Source: Kaistella sp. 97-N-M2 (GTDB taxonomy: Bacteria > Bacteroidota > Bacteroidia > Flavobacteriales > Weeksellaceae). Taken from it: DNA of 64,000 bases. This document shows positions 17,645 through 27,151 of the stretch, piece after piece (the first letter of the stretch is position 1; the number at the start of each line of letters is the position of its first letter). The stretch is from positions 1,984,001-2,048,000 of the forward strand of contig NZ_CP090976.1 in assembly GCF_021513235.1 (NCBI RefSeq), read 5' to 3'. The position numbers were made by a program, and so were the translations under genes. The notes below the pieces were generated by a model. The model saw nothing but the letters and a program-made list of their open reading frames with translations, had not been told where the DNA came from and did no database searches.

Positions 17645-20374
17645 ATGAAAAGCTATTTATTCCTCCTTCCATTTTTCGCACTCGCTGCATCGGTGAAGGC
17701 GCAGAGTCTGCAGATCGATCAGCTCAAAAAAGAACTGGCGGCCCACCCAAAGCAGGATACCTTTCGCGTGAACAGACTGAACGAACTGGCTTTTGATCTC
17801 TCTTTAAAATCCGAAGACAGGGCGAAATTCGCGGAAGAAGCAAAAAAAATCGCGACTAAAATTAATTACGCGGCAGGAAAGGGAAACGCTTTGGTTTCGC
17901 TTGCGTTGGTAAAAGGGAGGGACGGACGAAGCGAGGAGTTTTCAAAATTGATAGAGGAAGCAAAGAGCATCGCAGGAGAAACGAAGAATACTGAACTCGT
18001 CGCCAGCATTTTCATGGTGGAAGGAATGGTTAACGATAATCTGCAACAAAAACTAAAGCTGCTCCTGAAGGCGGATTCGGCCGCTGCAAAATCTTCGGAT
18101 CACATCCTGCAGTCGCGCGCAAATTATGTTTTGGCCAATACTTATGTGACGGCCTTCAGCAATTATGGCAAAGCGATCGATCACAATTTTAAGGCGCTTC
18201 ATCTGGCAGAACTGGCAAACGATCAGAAAAGTCTCATTATTTGCTGGACGGGTTTAGGAAATATTTATGCGCAAATCGGCGACCAAACAAATGCGCTTCT
18301 TTATTTGAATAAAGCCGAAAATGCCAACAAGACTTTTAATGATATGGGAATTGAATATCTGCTTCAGAATGCCTTGGGAGAACGCTACCGACTTTCCGGC
18401 AAATATCCCGACGCGATTAAAGCCTATAATAAAGGCCTGGAAGTCGGAAAAATTTTGGGAATGAACAGTTCTCTTAATGAAAGCAATCTGGCAGATGTGT
18501 ATTCGCGAATGAATAATTTGCCGCTCGCTTTTCAATATGCGTTTCGTGCCTTAAAAGGAGCGAAAGAAATTAAAGATGTCGGGGGCGAAGAGTGGATTTA
18601 CGGAATTCTTTCGCGGGCTTATTTGAAGAATAACAACGTGGATCGTGCTGTTTATTACGCCAATTTGGGGTATTCATCGGCCGAAAAATCCGGCGGAACA
18701 GAAAATCTGCGCGACAATGCGCTCGCACTTTCTGAAGCCTACGCGAAAAAAAACGATTTCAAAAATGCTTATGAAAACCGACTTTTGTACATCAAATATC
18801 GGGACAGCATCCTGAATGAGGAAGTGCGAAACCGAACAGCGGTTGAGCAGTACACGTATAATATCGACAAGAAAGAAGCCCAGATCAATGTATTGAACGA
18901 GCAGAAGAAAGGGCAACGGAATTTACTGATCGGCGCTTTGGGATTATTGCTATTAATTTTTGCAGTTGCCGCTTTGCTTCTTAAAAATAACCGCCAGAAA
19001 CAGAAAGCAAATAAATTACTCGAAGTTCAAAAACAGGAAATCGACGAAAAAGCCCAGGCGCTTTCGGACCAGAAAGATAATGTAGAACTGCTCAACACCA
19101 TTGGCCGCAAAGTCACTTCTTCTTTGTCCATAGAAAAAGTAATCGGAACAGTTTACGAAAATGTTAATATTTTGATGGATGCCAGCGTGTTTGGTATTGG
19201 TATTTATAATCACCAGGTGAAATCCATTGAGTTTCCCTCGACTTACGAAAAGGGTAAAGCGCTTCCATTTTATGCAATTTCCGTGGACGATGAAAACCTT
19301 TTTGGTTCGAAATGCTTTAAAGACGGAAAAGAAATCATTCTCAACAATGTGAAAGGAAAGGAGGTACAGAAAATCAACGCCTCGGATGCTCAACAGCCCG
19401 TGGCAGCTGCTGTTTTTCTGCCTTTGATTGTAAAAGAAAAGAAACTTGGCGTCATCACCGTTCAAAGTTTTAAAGAAAATGCCTATTCGGAATATCAGGT
19501 GTTTATGCTTCGGAATATCGCTATTTATGCCGCCATCGCCATCGATAATGCAGAATCGTACGAAGAACTGAACCTTACTTTATCCACATTAAAAGAAACT
19601 CAGAAACAATTAATTCATTCCGAAAAAATGGCGAGTTTGGGCGAATTAACCGCGGGAATTGCACACGAAATTCAAAACCCGCTCAATTTTGTGAATAATT
19701 TTTCGGAAGTCAGCGCAGAATTACTGGATGAAATGAAAACGGAGTTGGAAAAGGGAAATAAAGAAGACGCCAAGGCACTTGCTGCAGATGTTATTCAAAA
19801 TTTAGAAAAAATAAAATACCACGGAAAACGCGCCGATACCATCGTGAAAGGAATGCTTCAACACAGTCGAAGTTCAAAAGGAATCAAAGAATTAACAAAT
19901 CTGAACGCCCTTTGCGACGAATATTTACGGTTGTCTTATCACGGTTTGCGCGCAAAGGACAAAACTTTTAACGCTGCCATCAAAACCGATTTTGATACGT
20001 CGATTAGGCGAATCAATATTATTCCGCAGGATTTTGGCAGAGTAATTTTAAATTTATTAACGAACGCCTTTTACGCGGTGGACGAGAAGAAAAAATCCGG
20101 GATTGAAGATTACGAACCCACGGTTTCCATTGCAACCAAAAATGAAAATGATACAGTCATAATCAGTGTTTCGGATAACGGAAACGGAATGCCGCCGGAA
20201 GTTAAAGATAAAATTTTTCAACCTTTTTTTACGACAAAACCTGCGGGGAAAGGCACCGGTTTGGGCTTATCGATGAGTTATGATATTATTGTTAAAGGCC
20301 ACAATGGCGAACTGAAAGTAGATTCGGCAGAAAATACAGGAACGACCTTCGACATCATTTTAGAAAACAATTAA
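17645..20374 (+). CDS. TPR- and GAF-containing sensor histidine kinase
   Basis: This 909-residue kinase starts with a signal peptide (ending VKAQ, residue 20). A periplasmic array of tetratricopeptide-like repeats (about 25-410) follows, then one membrane segment (about 426-447) and a coiled coil. Next come a cytoplasmic GAF domain (about 490-640), a HisKA dimerisation helix with phosphoacceptor His674 (GIAHEIQNPLNF), and HATPase_c with N box NLLTNAFYAVDEK (Asn803), DNGNGM, FFTTKPAG and GTGLGLS. It is the first gene of a four-gene operon: the broken receiver gene starts 5 bp after its stop. The signal sensed is unknown; TPRs suggest a protein or peptide partner in the periplasm. Confidence 0.93.
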   Translation: MKSYLFLLPFFALAASVKAQSLQIDQLKKELAAHPKQDTFRVNRLNELAFDLSLKSEDRAKFAEEAKKIATKINYAAGKGNALVSLALVKGRDGRSEEFSKLIEEAKSIAGETKNTELVASIFMVEGMVNDNLQQKLKLLLKADSAAAKSSDHILQSRANYVLANTYVTAFSNYGKAIDHNFKALHLAELANDQKSLIICWTGLGNIYAQIGDQTNALLYLNKAENANKTFNDMGIEYLLQNALGERYRLSGKYPDAIKAYNKGLEVGKILGMNSSLNESNLADVYSRMNNLPLAFQYAFRALKGAKEIKDVGGEEWIYGILSRAYLKNNNVDRAVYYANLGYSSAEKSGGTENLRDNALALSEAYAKKNDFKNAYENRLLYIKYRDSILNEEVRNRTAVEQYTYNIDKKEAQINVLNEQKKGQRNLLIGALGLLLLIFAVAALLLKNNRQKQKANKLLEVQKQEIDEKAQALSDQKDNVELLNTIGRKVTSSLSIEKVIGTVYENVNILMDASVFGIGIYNHQVKSIEFPSTYEKGKALPFYAISVDDENLFGSKCFKDGKEIILNNVKGKEVQKINASDAQQPVAAAVFLPLIVKEKKLGVITVQSFKENAYSEYQVFMLRNIAIYAAIAIDNAESYEELNLTLSTLKETQKQLIHSEKMASLGELTAGIAHEIQNPLNFVNNFSEVSAELLDEMKTELEKGNKEDAKALAADVIQNLEKIKYHGKRADTIVKGMLQHSRSSKGIKELTNLNALCDEYLRLSYHGLRAKDKTFNAAIKTDFDTSIRRINIIPQDFGRVILNLLTNAFYAVDEKKKSGIEDYEPTVSIATKNENDTVIISVSDNGNGMPPEVKDKIFQPFFTTKPAGKGTGLGLSMSYDIIVKGHNGELKVDSAENTGTTFDIILENN

Positions 20375-20378
20375 TGCC

Positions 20379-20757
20379 ATGAAAATCTTAGTAGTTGACG
20401 ATGAGACGGATATATAAACTTTGTTTGAACAGCGTTTCCGCAAAGAAATTAAAAATAAGGAAGTCCAGTTCGGGTTTGCATTTTCCGGCGAAGAGGCGCT
20501 TACTTACATGAGCGCGCACGAACATGAGGCCGTTCTCATTCTTTCTGACATAAATATGCCCCGGAATGAGCGGTTTGGCTTTATTAAAAAACATCAAGGA
20601 AAACTACGAAAAACCAGCGCCAAAGGTAATGATGATCACTGCCTACGACGACGACCACAATTTTAAAGAAGCCATGAAGCTCGGCGCGGACGATTTCCTG
20701 ACCAAGCCGTTGGACTTTGCCGTTTTAAAAGAAAAACTAAAAGCCATTTTACCATGA
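20379..20757 (+). pseudogene. Broken receiver-only response regulator (nonsense plus frameshift)
   Basis: The gene begins MKILVVDDETDI at ATG 20379, meets a TAA at 20415-20417, continues in frame as TLFEQRFRKEIKNKE, and changes frame at a CCCC run (20559-20562). It then ends as MSGLALLKNIKENYE through AFDDFLTKP-like ADDFLTKPLDF. The TAA would be CAA after one C-to-T change, and deleting one C restores SDINMPGMSGLALL, the standard phosphoacceptor region. Intact, it would be a single-domain CheY-like regulator of about 125 residues, the natural first target of the kinase upstream. Its stop still overlaps the start of the cyclase gene (ATGA at 20754). Confidence 0.88.
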
Positions 20758-21785
20758 CAAAAATATTAGTTGTTGATGATGAACCCGATTTGGAAACGCT
20801 GATCCGACAAAAATTCCGGCAGAAAATCAGAGAGCAGGTTTACGAATTTGTTTTCGCGACAAATGGTAAAGAGGCGTTGGACGCAATACGCACCGTTTCT
20901 AATATCGATATTGTTTTAAGTGATATTAATATGCCTGTAATGGACGGCTTAACCTTACTTTCAAAAATCGGGGAAGGACATCCCCTGATGAAAACGGTAA
21001 TGGTTTCGGCCTACGGCGATATGGAAAATATTAGAACTGCCATGAATTCCGGCGCGTTCGATTTCGTTACAAAACCCGTTAATTTCGGCGATTTGGAAAC
21101 CACGATCGAGAAAACGATTCACCAGGTTTTGCAGATAAAAAATACGCTAAAAGCCATTAAAGAAAATAATATCCTAAAAATGTATGTGGATAAAAACGTG
21201 CTCAGCTTTATGGAAAGCCGCGAGTATGAATCCTCGTTAACCGATAACGAAACCATTGAAGCAACGGTGGTTTTTATAGATATTTGTGGATTTACATCGA
21301 TTAGCGAAACCGAAACGCCGGATCTTGTCGTCAAACTGCTGAACGACTATTTTGATGTGATGGTAAAAGAAATTATTGCGCAAAACGGCGTTATTGATAA
21401 GTTTATTGGAGATTGTGTTATGGCAGTTTTTAAAGGAGATTATCACCTGGATCGTGCAATTGATGCAAGTCTTGCGATTAGAGATCAAATTCAAAACTTA
21501 CCCACCCAAAATAATTTTTCGCCGAGTGTTTCCATTGGAATTAACAGTGGGGAAATGATTTCGGGCAATATCGGTTCTGCAACATTACGGCGCCTGGATT
21601 TTACGGTAATTGGCGACACGGTAAATACCGCGCAACGCTTACAGAGTGCAGCGTGTGGCGGACAGATCTTAATTTCAGAACATTGCTTTGAGAGGGTAAA
21701 AAGCTCTTTTATCTGTAAAAAAATTGGGAACGTGAATCTGAGAAATAAATCGGAAAAAACAACGGTTTACGAAGTGTTGAGTTAA
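20754..21785 (+). CDS. Response regulator with class III adenylate cyclase output domain
   Basis: A receiver domain (1-130) with phosphoacceptor Asp57 (VLSDINMP), Thr/Ser switch region VSAYG and Lys107 (TKPVN) is joined to a class III nucleotide cyclase domain (about 165-343). The catalytic set appears complete: metal aspartates Asp176 (FIDICGFT) and Asp220 (FIGDCVMAVF), the base-recognition lysine Lys216 (IDKF), and the transition-state pair Asn291 and Arg295 (VNTAQR). The lysine favours ATP over GTP, so cAMP is the likely product. It overlaps the broken regulator by ATGA and precedes the HD/YitT gene by 18 bp, so phosphorylation by the upstream kinase is the obvious control. Confidence 0.92.
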   Translation: MTKILVVDDEPDLETLIRQKFRQKIREQVYEFVFATNGKEALDAIRTVSNIDIVLSDINMPVMDGLTLLSKIGEGHPLMKTVMVSAYGDMENIRTAMNSGAFDFVTKPVNFGDLETTIEKTIHQVLQIKNTLKAIKENNILKMYVDKNVLSFMESREYESSLTDNETIEATVVFIDICGFTSISETETPDLVVKLLNDYFDVMVKEIIAQNGVIDKFIGDCVMAVFKGDYHLDRAIDASLAIRDQIQNLPTQNNFSPSVSIGINSGEMISGNIGSATLRRLDFTVIGDTVNTAQRLQSAACGGQILISEHCFERVKSSFICKKIGNVNLRNKSEKTTVYEVLS

Positions 21786-21803
21786 ATCTAAATCTTCTGT
21801 TTT

Positions 21804-23255
21804 ATGCAGTACATTCGCTTATATTCGTATGTTATTTCCAAATTAGAGCAGGAAATTCCGGGGCACATTACCTATCATAATTTTCAGCACACTTTAACCG
21901 TTTTGGAAAATGCAGTGGCGATCGCGGAAAAAGAAAACATGACGGAAGATGAAAAGATCCTCCTGAAAACGGCTGCTTTACTGCATGATGTTGGTTTTAT
22001 AAAAAATCATTTAAACCACGAAATGCTAAGCTGCGAATTTGCAAAAACTCACCTGCCCGATTTTGATTATTCTGCAAAAGAAATTGTGCTGATCTGTGAA
22101 ATGATTATGGCGACAAAACTGCCTCAGACTCCAAAAAATAAAATGAGCGAAATTCTCTGCGATGCAGATCTGTATTATCTCGGCGGCGAGGAATATGAGT
22201 TATATGCCAATCAGCTATTTGAAGAATTTAAAAACACAGGCATCTTAAAAACCCGGGACGCCTGGCAAAGAAGACAGATCGACTTCATGAAAGAGCACCG
22301 TTATTTCACAAAAAGCGTTCAGGAAGAAAGAAATCGCAAAAAGAATGAAAATACCACCATTTTAGAAGAAAAGATTAAGCAGTTGCCGAAAAATTTGAGA
22401 ACAGCTGAAAACTTTCAAGAGATTTTTTCGGCGGTGTGCGGGATTATTATTGCAGCTTTTGCCCTGAATTCGTTTCTGGTCCCGAATCATTTTTTCGATG
22501 GCGGAATCACCGGTTTGTCGCTTCTGGTTCACGAACTATACCATCTTAACTTGGCGCTGGTTATTATTTTATTCAATCTGCCTTTAATTATTATCAGTTA
22601 CTTTACGATCGGGAGCAACTTTGCGAAAAAGACTTTTTTGAGCGTGCTGTTTTTAGGAATCTATTTATGGCAGTTGCCCTCTTTTCATATTACGCACGAT
22701 AAATTAATTGTGGCCGTTTTTGGCGGTACTTTTCTCGGCATTGGCGTTGGGATGGTGATGAGAGCAGGTGCCGCCTTGGACGGTATTGAAGTTTTGGCGC
22801 TGTATACTTTAAAAAGAACCTCGTTTACCATTACCGAAATAATTTTAGGAATCAACATCATTATTTTCAGTATTGCGGCGTTACAATTTGGAATCGAAAC
22901 ATCTTTGTACTCCGTTCTGACTTATTTTTGCGCAACAAGAACGATCGATTATGTGGTTGAGGGAATTCGCGCCTACACCGGAGTCACCATCATCTCTGCG
23001 AAAAGTGAAGAAATAAAACATCAGTTGGTGAACAGCTTAGGAAGAGGTATAACGGTATATAAAGGTGAACGCGGTTTTCTGCCCGGTAGATACGATGTGA
23101 GCTCCGATTGCGATATTATCTTTACCGTAATTACGCGTCTGGAAATGCGAAAATTAAAGAATTTAATTTCTGAAATTGATCCCGAAGCGTTTGTTTTCGC
23201 AAATACCATTAAAGAAGCCTCAGGTGGAATCATCAAGACAAGAGCGAAGCATTAA
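21804..23255 (+). CDS. HD-domain hydrolase fused to a YitT/DUF2179 membrane protein
   Basis: This 483-residue protein is a fusion. Residues 1-175 form an HD phosphohydrolase domain with YHNFQHT (His25, His29), LLHDVGF (His61-Asp62), NHE (His72) and CDADLYYLGG, so all metal ligands of the family seem present. A charged linker (about 165-205, EERNRKKNEN) leads to a YitT-type membrane domain (about 208-390, SFLVPNHFFDGGITGLSLL, then AGAALDGIEVLALY) and a C-terminal DUF2179 domain (about 395-483, GRGITVYKGERGFLPG). HD domains of this kind often hydrolyse phosphodiesters. Behind an adenylate cyclase it could degrade or respond to cAMP; this is inference. Confidence 0.88.
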   Translation: MQYIRLYSYVISKLEQEIPGHITYHNFQHTLTVLENAVAIAEKENMTEDEKILLKTAALLHDVGFIKNHLNHEMLSCEFAKTHLPDFDYSAKEIVLICEMIMATKLPQTPKNKMSEILCDADLYYLGGEEYELYANQLFEEFKNTGILKTRDAWQRRQIDFMKEHRYFTKSVQEERNRKKNENTTILEEKIKQLPKNLRTAENFQEIFSAVCGIIIAAFALNSFLVPNHFFDGGITGLSLLVHELYHLNLALVIILFNLPLIIISYFTIGSNFAKKTFLSVLFLGIYLWQLPSFHITHDKLIVAVFGGTFLGIGVGMVMRAGAALDGIEVLALYTLKRTSFTITEIILGINIIIFSIAALQFGIETSLYSVLTYFCATRTIDYVVEGIRAYTGVTIISAKSEEIKHQLVNSLGRGITVYKGERGFLPGRYDVSSDCDIIFTVITRLEMRKLKNLISEIDPEAFVFANTIKEASGGIIKTRAKH

Positions 23256-23383
23256 AAAAATGCGCTCAATTTCTCTGCTTAATAATGGTGCGGCGGCGTT
23301 GAATTTTTATTAGTGCAATCGAGTGAGACAGCGTTTTGATCTGGACTTTTTTAGTCCGTAGGTTTGTAGCTTAAATTAAAACT

Positions 23384-23417
23384 GTCTGCTAAAAATTAGA
23401 ATTTATTTTCAGCAGAC
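23384..23417 (-). terminator. Inverted repeat, possible terminator of the DUF6799 gene
   Basis: GTCTGCT (23384-23390) pairs with AGCAGAC (23411-23417) around an AT-rich loop and, on the minus strand, is followed by a T-rich stretch. It lies 30 bp past the stop of the 23447 gene. The rest of 23256-23446 holds a second small hairpin (GGACT-TTTTT-AGTCC, 23343-23357) and no gene. Confidence 0.4.
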
Positions 23418-23446
23418 CGCGATTTGTGTTTAATTAATTACTGATT

Positions 23447-23812
23447 TCACCGATTAGGTTCCATCATTTTTCCATTTTGATCCATCCTGGTTCCGGAGTT
23501 ATTGATTATCATCCCTTCCTGCATCTTGGTTTTAGATCCGTCTTTATGAATGATCTCGCCGTTCATCAGTACTTTGTCCCCATTTTCCAATGTCATATCC
23601 GATGTCATCGGCACGGATTCCCCATTCTGCATCGTCATCATCACACCGTTTTTCATAAGGACGCCCCGTTCTGTACCCGCAGCAATATTAGCATCCGTGG
23701 TTATTTCATTAACCTCTTTTGGTGGAGGAGGAGGTGGTGTGGATTGAGAGGGCTGTGTTTTGCATGCAATGATTGAAAAAAAAGCAAACACTGCAAAAAT
23801 TAATTTTTTCAT
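23447..23812 (-). CDS. DUF6799-type lipoprotein
   Basis: This is a 121-residue lipoprotein with signal sequence MKKLIFAVFAFFSIIAC, Cys17 as the lipidation site, a proline-rich linker (STPPPPPPKE), and a C-terminal domain of short repeated turns: MKNGVMMTMQNGES, TLENGDKVLMNGEIIHKDG, MIINNSGTRMDQNGKMM. This repeat pattern is that of DUF6799, whose function is unknown. It is probably anchored in the outer or inner membrane facing the periplasm. It diverges from susC. Confidence 0.82.
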   Translation of the reverse strand: MKKLIFAVFAFFSIIACKTQPSQSTPPPPPPKEVNEITTDANIAAGTERGVLMKNGVMMTMQNGESVPMTSDMTLENGDKVLMNGEIIHKDGSKTKMQEGMIINNSGTRMDQNGKMMEPNR

Positions 23813-24410
23813 TGTTTTTATTTTTTAATTAATAATGCTAAATTACTGAATGCTTCACATAATATATAGGTTTTAGTAAATTATTTTCAGTAGAAATGTA
23901 TCTATTGATAGATTATATTCAGACGCCTTTAAAAATTTTTAGTCATGCCCATCGCGGACGAAACAGCGGGCATATGATAAAATCTGCGGATTAGAAAGAG
24001 ATTTTCATCACAAGAACGGTATTATTCTATCTTGATCCTGCACCGAAATTTTCACTGTTGATAAATGCCATTTCATCAGAGTAAAATGTTGAAATTAACG
24101 CCATGATTTGAGAAAAAGAACGGTCGAAATCCGCCTTTTGTAGCATTATTTGGTATTTTGACACGTAAAATGCTAAACGTTTGTTTAACTAAATGTTAAA
24201 TTTTTAAAGTCTCAAAATGAGGAAATATATTTTTAATAAATTGTAAATCAATAAGATAACGCAAAGAGGCCATTTTAATATATGGTTTTTAGGAATATAA
24301 ATTAACATTTTTGGGATTAAATTATTAATAATTGTTTTTTTGATTAAATTGCGATACTTCCCTCAAAGGAGTAGTTATGTATTGAATATTAATTCCTTAA
24401 ATTTATTTTT
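23813..24410. other. Long divergent intergenic region upstream of susC
   Basis: About 600 AT-rich bases without a credible gene. It must hold the sus promoter, but I see no perfect TTTG/TAnnTTTG pair. A TATTTTTG at 24404-24411 overlaps the GTG start and is unlikely to be used for this start. The palindrome AAACGTTT at 24175-24182, with a central CG, resembles a LacI-family half-site pair. AAAGGAG at 24365-24371 looks like a ribosome site but is followed only by ATG TAT TGA. Confidence 0.5.
24175..24182. promoter_or_regulatory. Candidate LacI-type operator upstream of susC
   Basis: The 8-bp palindrome AAACGTTT centred on CG is the core shape of LacI-family operators. It is about 235 bp from the susC start. 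No LacI or SusR gene lies in the window, so this rests on the palindrome and its position only. Confidence 0.25.
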
Positions 24411-27139
24411 GTGAGAAACTATACGACAGTTTTGAAAGTTGCGCCGGCTTTTTTACTTTTTGCAGGCACAATGTTACACGCACAAACAACAGACTCAGTG
24501 AAGACCGCCGAGATTGAGCAGGTTGTTTTAATTGGTTACGGTAAACAGAAGAAATCGGATCTTACGGGCTCCATTACGTCTGTAACCGAGAAAGATTTCA
24601 ACGGCGGAGCCAACAGCCCGGCTCAGTTGATTCAGGGTAAGACGCCGGGGGTTACAATCGTGAGCAACAATGGGGCTCCTGGCGCGGGAGCATCTATAAG
24701 AATCCGAGGTATTGGATCGCTTAATGGGTCGCAGGCTCCCTTGATCGTTATTGATGGCGTGCCCCAGGATTTTAGCGGCATTAGTGGTGCTGCAGATCCG
24801 CTTTCGCTGATCAATCCGAATGACATTCAAAGTTTTGATATTTTAAAAGATGCCTCTGCCACCGCAATTTATGGGAACAGAGCCTCAAACGGTGTAATCT
24901 TGATTACAACCAAACAAGGATCTGCAGGAAGATTTAAAATTAATTTTTCTACCATGATGTCCGTCTCCACAAAAATGGGAAATGTTCCGGTTTTAAACGG
25001 AGATCAATATCGAGATTTTGTAAACAGTTTTGCAAATACCGGGTACAAAGCCCAATTGGGAACTTCAAATACGAATTGGCAGGATCTTATTTATCAGGAA
25101 GCATGGGGAACAGATAATAATCTTGCATTGTCCGGCGGTGTTAAAGGTTTGCCTTACAGACTATCAATCGGTTATAACGACCAGAATGGAATTGTAAAAA
25201 CCAATTCTTTCAAAAGAACATCGGTTGGTTTAAATTTGAATCCGAAGTTTTTTGACAATCACTTAACCGTGAATGTCAACGCAAAAGGAACTTATACTGA
25301 TAACCGTTTTCCTGCGGGCGGCGTTATTGGAAGCGCAACCTACTTTGATCCCTCGCAATCTGTTTATTCTGGAAACAGCAACTATGGCGGATATTACGAA
25401 TGGCTGTTAAATGGTGGTCTTAACGTAAACTCTAATGCCAATCCTTTGGCTCAACTGGATGCCGTTAAAGATATTTCTTCTGTGTATAGAGGATTAGGGA
25501 ATATTCAGCTTGATTATAAACTGCACTTTCTACCGGATTTGCATTTTAATGTAAATGCTGGGTACGATTATGCAAAAGGAGAAGGTTTCACAAGAATTAG
25601 CCCCATCTATAAATCTGGATTTAATATTTTGGGCTCTAACAGAGAATATACCATCGAGAAAAAAATAAATTACTCGAGACCTATTTGGCTTATACGAAAA
25701 CCATTACAGCGATCGACACCAATGTAGATCTAACGGCGGGTTACTCGTATCAGGATTTCCAAACAACGGCACCTTTAATCCAAACAGTTCAAGGAAACGG
25801 ACAACCTGGTGGAATTACAAATCCGATCGATCGTAAGGCAGTATTGCTGTCATTTTACGGTAGAGGAATTTTTACTATTGCGAATAAATATATTGTTTCT
25901 GCTTCGATCAGAAGAGATGGCTCTTCCAGATTTTACAATGGAACGAGAGATAATGTTTGGGGCAACTTCCCCGGGGTATCTTTGGCCTGGAAAATTAATG
26001 AAGAAAATTTCTTAAAAGACACCAGCATCAATACCTTGAAACTTAGAGCGGGTTGGGGGAAAACGGGAAATCAGGAATTGGGTGACAATAATTATTACCC
26101 GGCCTTCGCAAATTATTCGCCCAGTGTTCAGGGTGCAGAATATCAGTTTGGAAGCCAGTACTATTATATGTTGAGACCCGATATTTATAATCCGTTACTT
26201 ACATGGGAAACTACAAGTACAAAGAACGTAGGTTTAGACTATGGTTTTGCCAAGAACCGAATTTTCGGTTCCATTGATATTTATCAGAAAAAGGCGGAAG
26301 ACTTATTGGTGGATGCCACCATTGCAGCTGGAGATTTAAGCAACCATAATATTCTTAATGCTGGTGATATGGATACCAAAGGAATCGAAGGATCAATTAC
26401 ATTTGTACCGGTAAAAACGGAAAATACAAACTGGGAAGTATCTTTTAATGCAACCCATTATAATTCGAAAGTGACCAATCTCGTTCAGGGTGCAGATGAC
26501 TCCTTTAATCTACCTGTTGGAAATATTACCGGCGGAGTAGGCAACACAATTCAGGCACATGTTGTGGGTTATAACCCGTATTCCTTCCGAGTATACCAGC
26601 AGGTTTATGGGGATAACGGTAAACCATTGGACGGTGTATACGTCGATCGAAATGGCGATGGTTTAATTAATTCAAGTGATCTGTATTATTATAAATCCAG
26701 TCAGCCAGATGTCACACTTGGCTTTAACACAAAAGTTGCCTATAGAAACTGGGATGCAAGTTTGAGTGCACGAGCAGTATTAGGCAATTATCTTTACAAC
26801 AATGCAGCATCCAACAGTTCCCTGCAGTCTGCAGCCACCAATAACTACCTTCAGAATATATATTATACCGCGGCAGATTATCGATTTAATACCCCGCAGT
26901 ATTTTTCAGATATATTTGTAGAAAACGCATCCTTCCTTCGGTTAGACAATGTGAATCTGGGTTATAACTTTAAAAATATATTTTCCAGTGGAAGTGCTTT
27001 ACGGGTATATGCAATGGCGCAAAATGTATTCGTGATTACAGATTACACGGGCGTAGATCCGGAGGTTTTTGGCGGGATTGATAATGGGTATTATCAGTCA
27101 CCTAGAGTCTACTCTTTGGGCCTTAATTTTAATTTTTAA
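24411..27139 (+). pseudogene. susC: SusC-type TonB-dependent outer-membrane transporter, split by a frameshift
   Basis: SusC forms the outer-membrane channel that imports maltooligosaccharides with SusD as lid. A GTG start at 24411 gives signal peptide MRNYTTVLKVAPAFLLFAGT, then EIEQVVLIGYGKQKKSDLTG and the plug domain (IRIRGIGSLNG, PLIVIDGVPQ, GVILITTKQG). There is no carboxypeptidase-like N-terminal domain. The barrel continues to about 25658, where a run of seven A (25659-25665) shifts the frame; adding one A joins IEKK to NKLLETYLAYTKT. The second part (to 27139) ends SPRVYSLGLNFNF, a proper barrel end. Joined length would be about 909 residues. It may be a pseudogene, a slippage-controlled gene or a sequencing error. 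Confidence 0.85.
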
Positions 27140-27151
27140 TAAGAAAAAAAG

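Noticed and set aside
24361..24385. Mini-gene ATG TAT TGA behind AAAGGAG upstream of susC
   Set aside because: Two codons only. A regulatory role cannot be supported, and the phylum rarely depends on Shine-Dalgarno sites.
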